NCBI GenBank assembly: GCA_035317085.1
Contig: DATHHS010000163.1
Location: forward strand, 1-14,105
DNA from: VBDM01 sp035317085
Lineage (GTDB): Bacteria > Pseudomonadota > Gammaproteobacteria > Burkholderiales > SG8-39
Direction: 5' to 3'
DNA: 14,105 nt
Shown here piece by piece: positions 6,380-13,376 of this stretch (positions within the stretch are counted from its first letter, which is position 1; every line of letters starts with the position of its first letter). The translations under genes were made by a program, and so were the position numbers. Below the pieces are notes generated by a model. It saw only the letters and a list, made by a program, of their open reading frames with translations. It made no database searches and had not been told where the DNA came from.

Positions 6380-7228
6380 ATGAACGCCCCGGAAAAAATC
6401 CAATTCACGCGCAAGGAGCAGTTCGAGGCGGGAAAGCTCGAGAAGCGCCTGTGCCGGCTCGCCGGCCAGGCGATCGGCGACTACGACATGATCCGCGCGG
6501 GCGACCGTGTCATGGTGTGCCTCTCCGGAGGCAAGGACAGCTACGGGCTGCTCGACGTGCTCACGAAGCTGCGCGAACGCGCACCGGTCTCGTTCGAGCT
6601 CATCGCCGTCAATCTGGATCAACGCCATCCCGGTTACCCTGAGCACGTTCTGCCCGATTACCTCAAGTCGCTCGGCGTTCCCTTTCGCATCGAGGTTCAG
6701 GACACCTATTCCGTGGTGAAGCGCGTCGTCCCCGAAGGCGAAACGATGTGCGGCCTGTGCTCGCGGCTGCGTCGCGGCGTCCTCTATCGCGTCGCGCGCG
6801 AGTTGGGCGCGACCAAGATCGCGCTCGGCCACCACCGCGACGACATCCTCGAGACCTTCTTCCTGAATCTTTTCTTCGGCGGCAAGATGAAAGCCATGTC
6901 GCCCAAACTCCAGTCCGACGACGGCAACCACGTCGTAATCCGGCCGCTCGCCTACGTGGCGGAAAAAGATCTCGAAGCCTACGCTGAGATCAAGGGGTTC
7001 CCGATCATTCCCTGCGACCTGTGCGGTTCGCAGCCCACCCTGCAGCGAAAGCAGGTCAAAGAGATGCTGCACGAGTGGGAGAAGCGCCATCCGGGGCGGG
7101 TGGACTCGATGTTCCGGGCACTCTCGGACCTCGTGCCCTCGCATCTCATGGACCGGAAGCTCTTCGATTTCGCTGCCGTGCGTGCGATCGGTAAGGTGTC
7201 GGGCGAAGGCGACAAGGCGTTCGACTAG
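6380..7228 (+). CDS. ttcA: tRNA 2-thiocytidine(32) synthetase TtcA
   Basis: This 282-residue enzyme thiolates cytidine 32 of certain tRNAs using ATP and a [4Fe-4S] cluster. The ATP pyrophosphatase PP-loop is CLSGGKDS (47-54). The cluster cysteines are C124 and C127 (ETMCGLCSRLRRG) with a third in PCDLCGSQP (C212/C215). ALGHHRDDILETFFLN (148-163) is another signature of the family. The ATG at 6380 is preferred over codons open far upstream because MNAPEKIQFTRKEQFEAGKLEKR resembles the usual N terminus and the upstream part lies inside the pteridine reductase gene. Length and motifs are fully normal. It is likely co-transcribed with the pteridine reductase 29 bases upstream. Confidence 0.96.
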   Translation: MNAPEKIQFTRKEQFEAGKLEKRLCRLAGQAIGDYDMIRAGDRVMVCLSGGKDSYGLLDVLTKLRERAPVSFELIAVNLDQRHPGYPEHVLPDYLKSLGVPFRIEVQDTYSVVKRVVPEGETMCGLCSRLRRGVLYRVARELGATKIALGHHRDDILETFFLNLFFGGKMKAMSPKLQSDDGNHVVIRPLAYVAEKDLEAYAEIKGFPIIPCDLCGSQPTLQRKQVKEMLHEWEKRHPGRVDSMFRALSDLVPSHLMDRKLFDFAAVRAIGKVSGEGDKAFD

Positions 7229-7352
7229 AACGCCGCAAACTGGAATGGTCGCTCTTGCCGTCGCCGCCCGCGCCGTCAACTCCTGCTCTTCGGCCTCGTT
7301 GAACGAAATGAAGCCGTCACACTCTATTTGTAAAACAGGCAATGAAAGATCA
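7229..7352. other. Intergenic region with no clear gene
   Basis: These 124 bases separate ttcA from the DUF3750 gene. Both strands have open frames running through, but none starts with a ribosome binding site or has a recognisable motif. No terminator-like hairpin with a T-run was seen after ttcA. The 3' 40 bases are more AT-rich (CTCTATTTGTAAAACAGG) and may hold the promoter of the next gene, but I could not fix -35/-10 boxes. Confidence 0.4.
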
Positions 7353-8141
7353 ATGAGGCGTCGCGTGGGCACTGTCGGTTATCTCGTGGTCGCAGGCGTG
7401 GTCGCGCTCGCCGTCGCGATGGTGGGGCGAGTGACCGCGCAGGATTGGCGCAGCGCGAGCCAGGAACCGGTGGGCCTCGCTCCCGACCCGTCGATCAACC
7501 GCGAGGCGATTGTTCAGGTCTACGCGGCCCGCGTCATCGGCTGGCGCGGAGTTTTCGGCGTCCACACCTGGATCGCCGTGAAGCCGGCGGCCGCAAGGGA
7601 CTACACCGTCTACGAAATCATCGGCTGGCGCCTGCGCTCGCAGGACACAGCGCTCGTGGTGCGGCACCGTGCGCCCGATGCACGCTGGTTCGGCGCAGAG
7701 CCTGAGCTGATCGCGGAAAAGCGCGGGGCAGGGGTCGAAGAACTGATCGCGCGCATCGACAAGGCCGCGCATGCCTATCCCTGGGCGGACGAGTACACCC
7801 TGTGGCCCGGGCCGAACTCCAACACCTTTACCGCGTGGGTGCTGCGCGCCGTACCCGAGCTCGAAGTGGATCTGCCGCCGACTGCGATCGGCAAGGACTA
7901 TTCCGGGATGAAACTGGTCGGCTCCGCGCCGAGCGGGCGCGGTTTCCAGTTCTCGCTCTTCGGCCTCGCCGGTTTTACCGCGAGCGCGGTCGAGGGCTTC
8001 GAAGTGAACCTCCTGGGCTTGAGCTTCGGCATCAATCCGTTCGATCCCTCGCTGAAGCTGCCGCTTGTAGGCCGCGTCGGTCCGGCGCGTGCGTTCGCGT
8101 CGAGAGCGGACGAAACTTCAGCCGAAAAACACGCGCTCTAG
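7353..8141 (+). CDS. DUF3750 family exported or membrane-anchored protein
   Basis: This 262-residue protein has an N-terminal signal or anchor (MRRRVGTVGYLVVAGVVALA..., about 1-28, possible cleavage after VTAQ). A conserved-looking core follows: VFGVHTWIAVKP (67-78), YTVYEIIGWRL (84-94), YTLWPGPNSNTFTAWVLR (148-165) and LPPTAIGKDY. The PGPNSNTF block and the HTW motif are what I know from DUF3750, a family of unknown function in Proteobacteria. His71 and the Asn-rich block could form an active site, but that is a guess. The ATG at 7353 is chosen because it directly precedes a proper signal sequence; the frame stays open upstream without one. The C-terminal tail after NPFDPSLKLPL is low-complexity. 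Confidence 0.75.
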   Translation: MRRRVGTVGYLVVAGVVALAVAMVGRVTAQDWRSASQEPVGLAPDPSINREAIVQVYAARVIGWRGVFGVHTWIAVKPAAARDYTVYEIIGWRLRSQDTALVVRHRAPDARWFGAEPELIAEKRGAGVEELIARIDKAAHAYPWADEYTLWPGPNSNTFTAWVLRAVPELEVDLPPTAIGKDYSGMKLVGSAPSGRGFQFSLFGLAGFTASAVEGFEVNLLGLSFGINPFDPSLKLPLVGRVGPARAFASRADETSAEKHAL

Positions 8142-8171
8142 AGAGCCCTGGCGAGCGCGAGAGTTCGCCGG

Positions 8172-8200
8172 TTGCCAAACTGCGGCGCATGCTGTGTAGT
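8172..8200 (+). promoter_or_regulatory. Weak promoter candidate upstream of the MetE-like gene
   Basis: TTGCCA, a 17-base spacer and TGTAGT lie about 40 bases before the predicted start. The match is only four of six bases in each box, so this is a suggestion. Confidence 0.25.
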
Positions 8201-8239
8201 AGCGGCTACCATGCGTTTGCTCGAACCAGCAGCTCCGGC

Positions 8240-9325
8240 ATGACTACGGGCCCGGCTCGCGAAGTATTATTGGTCGGCAGCGTGGGCCTGCGCGATGCCG
8301 AGACGGTCTTCCGTACGGCGGGGCGGCTGCTGGGCGCCCGGATGAGCCGCATTCCGGACGGCGAAACGGGCGAGCGGACGTCCTGGGTCGCGCGGCTGCG
8401 CTTCGTGCTCGAAGGGAATCCCGCGTTCGAGGACGACCCTGAGGAAGTCGCCGCTGGCGGGCGCATCACCCACCCCACCGAAGGCACGCGTACCTGGAAA
8501 GGCAGCGCTATTGTCCCGCGCGGTGCGCCGCCACCTCCCCGCATGCGCCTCAAGACGGGGGTGCGTGTGGAGGACGTCCAGATCGGAAGACTCGGGTATC
8601 CGGAAGCGGCGGTCGATTCCTACAAGGTCCTTTGCGGCTTGCGTGAACAGGGGGCCGTCTCCAAGCACCTGCGCTTCCAGGTTTCGCTGCCGACCACCGC
8701 TGCATTCCTGAACGCGCACGTCGTCTACGAACATCACGCGCTCGTCGAGCCGATCTACCGCACGCAGCTTTTCCGGGAGGTGGACGAGATCTGCGAAGCG
8801 ATCCCGCACCAAGACCTGGCCATTCAATGGGACGTCTCGACCGAGATGGGCCAGTGGGAAGGCGTGCGTCATGCCTGGTTCTCCGAGGTGAAGGCGGGCG
8901 TCATCGAGCGGCTGGCCCTCCATTGCGACCGGGTCCCGCGCGACGTCGAGCTGGGCGTGCACCTGTGCTACGGGAGTTACGGCGGCCGCCATTGGAAAGA
9001 GCCTGAAAGCGCGGCGAACATGGTTGAAGTCCACAACCGGCTCGTCGAAAGAATCGACCGGCCGCTCGCCTACATTCACATGCCGGTCCCCGTGGAGCGC
9101 AGCGACGAAGCCTATTTCGCGCCGCTGCAGGATCTGAACTTGCGTCGCGAGACCAAGCTTTTCCTCGGGCTGGTGCACGACTCCGACGGCGTCGAAGGAA
9201 CGCGCCGTCGCGTCGCCGCGGCGGCGAAGTATGCGAGCGACTTCGGCATCGCCGCAGAGTGCGGGTTCGGCCGCCGGCCGCCGGAGACGATTCCGAACCT
9301 GCTGCGCATACACTCCGAGACTTGA
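8240..9325 (+). CDS. Stand-alone MetE/UROD-like fold protein, function unknown
   Basis: This 361-residue soluble protein is not a named enzyme I recognise. It starts with VLLVGSVGLRDAE and SRIPDGETGER (about 9-43), seen in uncharacterised proteins of the UROD/MetE-like superfamily. Further on are IQWDVSTEM (Asp198), resembling the substrate-aspartate strand of cobalamin-independent methionine synthase, then GVHLCYGSYGG with His241-x-Cys243. Near the C terminus is AECGFGRRPP with Cys341. In MetE the equivalent His-x-Cys and the late Cys bind catalytic zinc, so a thiol-activating metal site is plausible. The folate-binding N-terminal half of MetE is absent. The ATG at 8240 is preferred; ATG 8189 is also in frame but adds unconvincing residues. 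It precedes a TctC-type binding protein by 18 bases. A C-S bond or methyl-transfer chemistry is inference. Confidence 0.7.
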   Translation: MTTGPAREVLLVGSVGLRDAETVFRTAGRLLGARMSRIPDGETGERTSWVARLRFVLEGNPAFEDDPEEVAAGGRITHPTEGTRTWKGSAIVPRGAPPPPRMRLKTGVRVEDVQIGRLGYPEAAVDSYKVLCGLREQGAVSKHLRFQVSLPTTAAFLNAHVVYEHHALVEPIYRTQLFREVDEICEAIPHQDLAIQWDVSTEMGQWEGVRHAWFSEVKAGVIERLALHCDRVPRDVELGVHLCYGSYGGRHWKEPESAANMVEVHNRLVERIDRPLAYIHMPVPVERSDEAYFAPLQDLNLRRETKLFLGLVHDSDGVEGTRRRVAAAAKYASDFGIAAECGFGRRPPETIPNLLRIHSET

Positions 9326-9343
9326 GCTAGTCTTCTGCTTCCA

Positions 9344-10312
9344 ATGAAGCGTTTCGCATTTCTGTTGGCAACGATCGCCGCCGCGTGGCACGGAGCGGTG
9401 TTCGCGCAAGCGCTCTGGCCGCAAAAGCCGGTGCGCGTTCTGGTGGGGCTCGCCCCGGGCGGCAACCCGGACACCCTCGCGCGCATGCTCGCGGCAAAGT
9501 GGAGCGAGGCCTTCGGGCAGCAGTTCGTCGTCGAGAACCGTCCTGGAGCAGGGAGTACGGTCGCCGCCGATCTCACCGCGAAGTCCGCGCCCGACGGCTA
9601 CACCGTCCTCGTCAGCGACAGCAGCGTCGTCACGACGGCGCCACACCTCTTCAAGTCTCTGCCCTACGATCCGTTCCTGGATCTTCGGCCCGTATCGCTT
9701 GCGGTGGTGGTGCCGATGTGGCTGGTGGTGCACCCGTCGGTGCCCGTCAATTCGCTCGCCGAACTGGTCACGTTCGCGAAATCGGAAAAAGAACCGATGC
9801 CTTACGCCTCCTCGGGTAACGGCTCGATCCATCACCTCACGATGGAATTGTTCAAAGCGGACATGGGCGTCGACTTCACCCATGTTCCGTTCAAAGGCGC
9901 GGGGCAGTCAGTCCCGGCGATGATCGCAGGCGACGTCAAGCTCGGCTTCATCGGATACCCCGCCGCTGCAGGGGCGATCAAGAGCGGGCGGCTACGCGTG
10001 CTCGCTTTCAGTATGCTGAAACGCTCAACGCTCACGCCCGAGATCCCGACCGTTGCCGAGACCGTGGACCCAGGATTCGACATGGCCGCGCCGCTCGGCG
10101 TGTTCGTAGCGGCGCGCACGCCACCCGAGATCGTCGCGCGATTGAACAAGGCGGTGAACGACGCGGTCCGCGCCCCTGATGTCGTCGAGCGCATGGGCGC
10201 TGTCGGCATGGAGCCGGCGGGCACGACGCCCGAGCAGTACGCGAAGCTCCTTCGCGAGGAGCACGAGCGCTTCGGCGGTGTGATCAGGCGGATCGGGATG
10301 CGTCTCGATTAG
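9344..10312 (+). CDS. Bug/TctC-family tripartite tricarboxylate transporter substrate-binding protein
   Basis: This is a 322-residue periplasmic solute receptor. The signal peptide MKRFAFLLATIAAAWHGAVFA ends near residue 21. The mature part begins QALWPQKPVRVLVGLAPGG, followed by DTLARMLAAKW, VVENRPGAG and PDGYTVLV, the standard Bug/TctC blocks. HHLTMELFKADMGVDFTHVPFKG and the closing EQYAKLLREEHERFGGVI are equally typical, as is the length. Such proteins bind carboxylates or similar small anions and, in betaproteobacteria, occur in very many copies, often without a linked TctAB membrane pair, as here. It starts 18 bases after the MetE-like gene and ends 10 bases before the hydrolase, suggesting co-transcription. 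The ligand cannot be predicted. Confidence 0.93.
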   Translation: MKRFAFLLATIAAAWHGAVFAQALWPQKPVRVLVGLAPGGNPDTLARMLAAKWSEAFGQQFVVENRPGAGSTVAADLTAKSAPDGYTVLVSDSSVVTTAPHLFKSLPYDPFLDLRPVSLAVVVPMWLVVHPSVPVNSLAELVTFAKSEKEPMPYASSGNGSIHHLTMELFKADMGVDFTHVPFKGAGQSVPAMIAGDVKLGFIGYPAAAGAIKSGRLRVLAFSMLKRSTLTPEIPTVAETVDPGFDMAAPLGVFVAARTPPEIVARLNKAVNDAVRAPDVVERMGAVGMEPAGTTPEQYAKLLREEHERFGGVIRRIGMRLD

Positions 10313-10322
10313 GGCTTGCCGC

Positions 10323-11192
10323 GTGCCGCGAAGGCATTTCTTGGGCTCGATGCTCGGAGGCGGGACCACGTTGCTTGCGGGTTGCTCGCCCCTGTCGCTC
10401 ATCAACTTCTGGACGCCGTCGGCGACGTATCGCGCCAGCACCGGCATCGACTATGGTCGGCACGTCCGCAATCGCCTCGACGTGTATCGGCCCGCAGAGC
10501 AGCCCGGCCCCGCTCCGGTGGTGGTTTTCTTCTACGGCGGCAACTGGGACAGCGGCGACCGCGGCGACTACCTGTTTGTCGGCGAGGCGCTCGCTTCGAA
10601 GGGTTTCGTCGCCGTACTGCCCGACTATCGGCTCTACCCTGAAGTGCGCTTTCCCCGGTTTCTCGAAGACTGCGCTCAAGCCGTGCGCTGGACATTCGAG
10701 CACATCGCGGCATTCGGCGGCGACCCGCAGCGCGTGTTTCTCATGGGACATTCCGCCGGCGCCTACAACGCGGCGATGCTGGCGCTCGATCAGGAATATC
10801 TCCGTGCCGCTGGAGTCGATCCGCGACGCGTTCGCGGGCTGGTCGGATTGGCCGGGCCTTACGATTTTTTGCCAATCCGCGAACCCGTCAGCAGACTGGT
10901 GTTCGGCTATCCCGACACGCCGATCGCGACCCAGCCCATCCACTTCGCCAGTTCCACATCGCCCCCGGCGCTGCTCGCCACGGGCAAGGACGACGACGTG
11001 GTCGATCCGGGTAACGGCCCGCGGCTTGCCGCGCGCTTGCGCGAGAACGGAGCGCAGGCGAGGTTGATCGTGTATCCGGATCTGGGCCACCGCACGATCC
11101 TCGGCGCGCTCGCTTCGCCCTTGCGCGGTCTTGCTCCGGTGCTGGATGACGTCGCCGGATTCGTGAATGAGGTGTCCGCGGTTCGCGGCTAG
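10323..11192 (+). CDS. Exported alpha/beta hydrolase (carboxylesterase-like), Tat/lipoprotein signal
   Basis: This 289-residue protein has a GTG start ten bases after the binding-protein stop. The N terminus is PRRHFLGSMLGGGTTLLAGCS: a twin Arg, a hydrophobic stretch and a lipobox ending at Cys21, so it is probably Tat-exported and possibly lipid-anchored. The hydrolase core shows VVVFFYGGNWDSGDRGDY (oxyanion region), PDYRLYPEVRFP, then GHSAGAYNA with nucleophile Ser144. Next come LLATGKDDDVVDP with the catalytic acid around Asp224, and LGHRTI with His256. This is the esterase/lipase pattern of the BD-FAE/HSL-like group. In context it may hydrolyse an ester or amide whose acid product is taken up via the neighbouring binding protein, but that link is inference. 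Confidence 0.87.
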   Translation: MPRRHFLGSMLGGGTTLLAGCSPLSLINFWTPSATYRASTGIDYGRHVRNRLDVYRPAEQPGPAPVVVFFYGGNWDSGDRGDYLFVGEALASKGFVAVLPDYRLYPEVRFPRFLEDCAQAVRWTFEHIAAFGGDPQRVFLMGHSAGAYNAAMLALDQEYLRAAGVDPRRVRGLVGLAGPYDFLPIREPVSRLVFGYPDTPIATQPIHFASSTSPPALLATGKDDDVVDPGNGPRLAARLRENGAQARLIVYPDLGHRTILGALASPLRGLAPVLDDVAGFVNEVSAVRG

Positions 11193-11202
11193 CCATTCCT
11201 CA

Positions 11203-11216
11203 ATTCACTAGTGAAT
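11203..11216. promoter_or_regulatory. 14-bp perfect palindrome, operator candidate
   Basis: ATTCACTAGTGAAT is perfectly self-complementary. It lies just after the hydrolase gene and just upstream of the second palindrome and promoter of the aminotransferase fusion. It could be an operator half of a two-site system or the stem of a short terminator-like element; no T-run follows. Confidence 0.4.
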
Positions 11217-11227
11217 CAAAAGGACGA

Positions 11228-11256
11228 TTGTCAAAATAATTTTGACATGCTAGGCT
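11228..11256 (+). promoter_or_regulatory. Candidate promoter of the HTH-aminotransferase gene
   Basis: TTGTCA (11228-11233), a 17-base spacer and TAGGCT (11251-11256) would start transcription near 11263, leaving about six bases before the first ATG, so nearly leaderless. The -10 box is poor. An alternative TTGACA at 11242-11247 with AAACAT 17 bases later would start inside the HTH region and favour the internal ATG at 11533. Confidence 0.35.
11229..11247. promoter_or_regulatory. 19-bp perfect palindrome, operator candidate
   Basis: TGTCAAAAT and ATTTTGACA mirror each other around a single central A with no mismatch. The element overlaps both possible -35 boxes and fills the spacer of one of them, the classic placement of a repressor site. 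It lies 21 bases before the start of a protein with a Cro-like helix-turn-helix, so autoregulation is the simplest reading. It is strikingly AT-rich against a GC-rich background. Confidence 0.6.
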
Positions 11257-11268
11257 TTTGCTTCAAAC

Positions 11269-12780
11269 ATGAACTGCGCCGCCCGCCTCGTCGAGATCTT
11301 CGGTAGCCAAGCAGAAGTCGCCCGCGCGTTTCAGCTCGACCGCGCGGTGGTCAACAACTGGATCAAGTTCGGTTACGTGCCGGCGCGTTGGGCAATGGAA
11401 GTCGAACACGTCACCGACGGTAAAATCGCGGCGGTCGAAGTGCTGAACGAAGCCCACGCCAAGAAGCCCGTCAAGGTGAAATCTCGTCCCGACGATCATC
11501 TGTACGGATCGACTGTTTCTGGAAAGGAAGTCATGAACGATTTCGCTCCCGCCAAGCGCATCAGCTCGTTCCATCCTCCGCAGCGCACACTCCTGGGCCC
11601 GGGGCCGACTGAAATCCATCCGCGCGTGCTCACCACCATGAGCCAGCCGGCGATCGGCTATCTCGACCCTGTCTTCGTCGAGATGATGGAGGAATTGAAG
11701 GGGCTCTTGCGCTACGTCTATCAGACGAAGAACCCGCTGACGTTCCCGATCTCGGGGCCGGGCTCGGTCGGCATGGAATTCTCTTTCGTCAACCTCGTCG
11801 CCCCCGGCGACAAGGTCATCGTGTGCAAGAACGGCGTATTCGGCGGCCGCATGATCGAAAACGTCGAGCGCGCCGGCGGCAAGGCCATCCTGGTCGAGGA
11901 CGAGTGGGGTTCCCCGGTCGATCCGCACAAACTGGAAGATGCGCTGAAGAAAAACCGCGACGTGCGTGTGGTCGCTTTCGTGCACGGCGAGACTTCCACT
12001 GGCGTGCAGTCGGACGCGAAGACGCTGGTCGAGATCGCGCACAAGTACGATGCGCTCGCGATCGTAGACGCGGTCACCACGCTAGGCGGCTCCCCCGTGA
12101 AGACGGACGAGTGGAAGATCGACGCGATTTACTCGGCGAGCCAGAAGTGTCTCTCCTGCACGCCCGGGCTGTCGCCGGTGTCCTTTTCCGAGCGCGTGGT
12201 TGATTACGTCAAAGCGCGCAAGGACAAGATCCGCTCCTGGTTCATGGACATGAATTTGTTGCTCGGCTACTGGGGTGCATCCAATCGCACCTATCACCAC
12301 ACCGCGCCGACCAATTCCCTTTTCGGCCTGCACGAAGCGCTGCTGTTGCTGCGCGAGGAAGGCATGGAAAACTCCTGGGCGCGCCACCAGCGCCATCACA
12401 ACGCCTTGAAAGCCGGGCTCGAGGCGATGGGCCTCAAGTTCCTGGTGAAGGAACAGTACCAGTTGCCGCAGATGAACGCGGTGCGCTGCCCCGAGGGTGT
12501 GAACGAAGCCGAAGTGAGGAAGACTCTGCTGAACGAATTCAGCATCGAGATCGGCGCGGGGCTGGGCCCTCTTGCCGGAAAAATCTGGCGCATCGGCATC
12601 ATGGGTTACTCCTGTCGGCCGGACAACGTGATGCTGTGCCTGTCGGCGCTCGGCTCGGTGCTCTCCGACATGGGCATGAAGGTTCACGTCGGCGACGCGG
12701 AAGCCGCTGCGCACGGCGCCTACGCCTCGATGCACGTCAAGGCGGCGCAGCAAAAACAGAAGAAGCGCGTTGCGGCCTGA
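11269..12780 (+). CDS. Alanine-glyoxylate-type class V aminotransferase with N-terminal Cro/YdaS-like HTH
   Basis: The open frame encodes 503 residues. Residues 1-60 look like a Cro/YdaS-type helix-turn-helix (SQAEVARAFQLDRAVVNNWI, then VPARWAMEVEHVTDGKI), and 61-88 a charged linker. From Met89 the protein is a full fold-type I aminotransferase close to animal AGT1. It has TLLGPGPTEIHPRVL, SGPGSVGMEF, HGETSTGVQSD, IVDAVTTLGG, the PLP lysine in ASQKCLSC (K293), TYHHTAPTN, and substrate-carboxylate Arg in WRIGIMGY. The expected reaction is transamination of glyoxylate to glycine with alanine or serine as donor. A second start at 11533 has AAGGAAG just upstream and would give a normal 415-residue enzyme, so the long form could be a real fusion or the HTH could be made as an extended isoform. 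The first ATG has no Shine-Dalgarno. Enzyme family is confident; N-terminal extension use is uncertain. Confidence 0.85.
   Translation: MNCAARLVEIFGSQAEVARAFQLDRAVVNNWIKFGYVPARWAMEVEHVTDGKIAAVEVLNEAHAKKPVKVKSRPDDHLYGSTVSGKEVMNDFAPAKRISSFHPPQRTLLGPGPTEIHPRVLTTMSQPAIGYLDPVFVEMMEELKGLLRYVYQTKNPLTFPISGPGSVGMEFSFVNLVAPGDKVIVCKNGVFGGRMIENVERAGGKAILVEDEWGSPVDPHKLEDALKKNRDVRVVAFVHGETSTGVQSDAKTLVEIAHKYDALAIVDAVTTLGGSPVKTDEWKIDAIYSASQKCLSCTPGLSPVSFSERVVDYVKARKDKIRSWFMDMNLLLGYWGASNRTYHHTAPTNSLFGLHEALLLLREEGMENSWARHQRHHNALKAGLEAMGLKFLVKEQYQLPQMNAVRCPEGVNEAEVRKTLLNEFSIEIGAGLGPLAGKIWRIGIMGYSCRPDNVMLCLSALGSVLSDMGMKVHVGDAEAAAHGAYASMHVKAAQQKQKKRVAA
11524..11535 (+). promoter_or_regulatory. Internal ribosome binding site and start of the aminotransferase proper
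   Basis: AAGGAAG at 11524-11530 is followed by TC and ATG at 11533. The codon opens MNDFAPAKRISSFHPPQRT, just before the first conserved block of the aminotransferase. Spacing is slightly short but the purine tract is much better than anything before the ATG at 11269. Confidence 0.5.
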
Positions 12781-12802
12781 ATTGAGTTCAATGTAGGAGG
12801 TC

Positions 12803-12808
12803 AGGAGG
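12803..12808 (+). promoter_or_regulatory. Strong double Shine-Dalgarno of the monoheme cytochrome
   Basis: AGGAGG occurs here five bases before ATG, and again at 12795-12800. The pair fixes the cytochrome start and predicts efficient translation. Confidence 0.6.
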
Positions 12809-12813
12809 GGCTC

Positions 12814-13299
12814 ATGCACCAGAACCGGGAACTGTTGGGATCAATCGCCGCATTCATGCTGATGCTTGCGTCATTCGGCGCGCAGGCGCAGGGCGCTGCG
12901 CAGATCGAGCGCGGCCGCTATATGGTGCTGACCGGCCACTGCAACAATTGTCACACCGCAGGCTATGCCCCGAAGGAGGGTAACGTCCCGGAGAAGGACT
13001 GGCTGCTGGGGAGCGGGCCGCAGGGGTGGCGCGGGCCTTGGGGCACGACCTACGCATCCAATTTGCGTCTCACCGTGCCCGCGATGACCGAGGAACAATG
13101 GATCACGTACATTAAAACATTCAAGCCCCGCCCGCCCATGCCGTGGTGGAGCATGAAGGAGACGACGGAGCAGGACCTGCGGGCCATGTATCAGTACATC
13201 AAGAGTCTGGGCCCGGCAGGCCAGCCGGCGCAGCCTTATCTGTCGCCCGACAAGGAACCCAAGCAACCTTACATCCAGGCGCCGCTGCCTCCCAAGTGA
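12814..13299 (+). CDS. Exported monoheme cytochrome c
   Basis: This 161-residue protein has a Sec signal peptide (MHQNRELLGSIAAFMLMLAS..., cleavage after GAQA, about residue 25). One haem c motif, CNNCH (C43, C46, H47), follows RGRYMVLTGH. Downstream, GSGPQGWRGPWGTTYASNLRLT resembles c-type subunits of membrane dehydrogenases, where the stretch after the haem contains a conserved ...TNLT-like turn. MPWWSMKETTEQDLRAMYQYIKSLGP contains the likely axial Met and the terminal helix of the fold. The tail is Pro-rich. It starts 33 bases after the aminotransferase stop with a strong Shine-Dalgarno, so the two may share a transcript, although no functional link is obvious. Its electron donor is unknown. 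Confidence 0.85.
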   Translation: MHQNRELLGSIAAFMLMLASFGAQAQGAAQIERGRYMVLTGHCNNCHTAGYAPKEGNVPEKDWLLGSGPQGWRGPWGTTYASNLRLTVPAMTEEQWITYIKTFKPRPPMPWWSMKETTEQDLRAMYQYIKSLGPAGQPAQPYLSPDKEPKQPYIQAPLPPK

Positions 13300-13318
13300 C
13301 GCGGTAGGGTAGGCGAAT

Positions 13319-13337
13319 GGCGGCGCCTCCGGCCGCC
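13319..13337. terminator. Weak GC hairpin after the cytochrome gene
   Basis: GGCGGC and GCCGCC form a 6-bp stem with a 7-base loop, 20 bases after the cytochrome stop. No U-tract follows, so at best it is a pause or RNA-stabilising element. Confidence 0.25.
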
Positions 13338-13376
13338 TGACTTCGATCGTCGTAGGGCGTCGCAGTGGCCGCTTTT

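Noticed and set aside
6296..7372. Long open frame on the minus strand opposite ttcA (358 codons)
   Set aside because: It lies antisense to a clear, fully conserved ttcA; GC-rich codon bias makes such shadow frames. No motif or ribosome binding site.
7284..7970. CTCTTCGGCCTCG present twice (near 7284 and 7957)
   Set aside because: A 13-base match in GC-rich coding-like DNA with no structure around it; treated as chance.
7802..8239. Upstream extension of the MetE-like frame by 146 codons
   Set aside because: It is a shadow of the DUF3750 gene; the conserved part begins after 8240.
8267..9883. Very long minus-strand open frame (538 codons) across the MetE-like and TctC genes
   Set aside because: It runs antisense through two genes with signal peptides and family motifs on the + strand; its own product is His/Arg-rich low-complexity typical of shadow translation.
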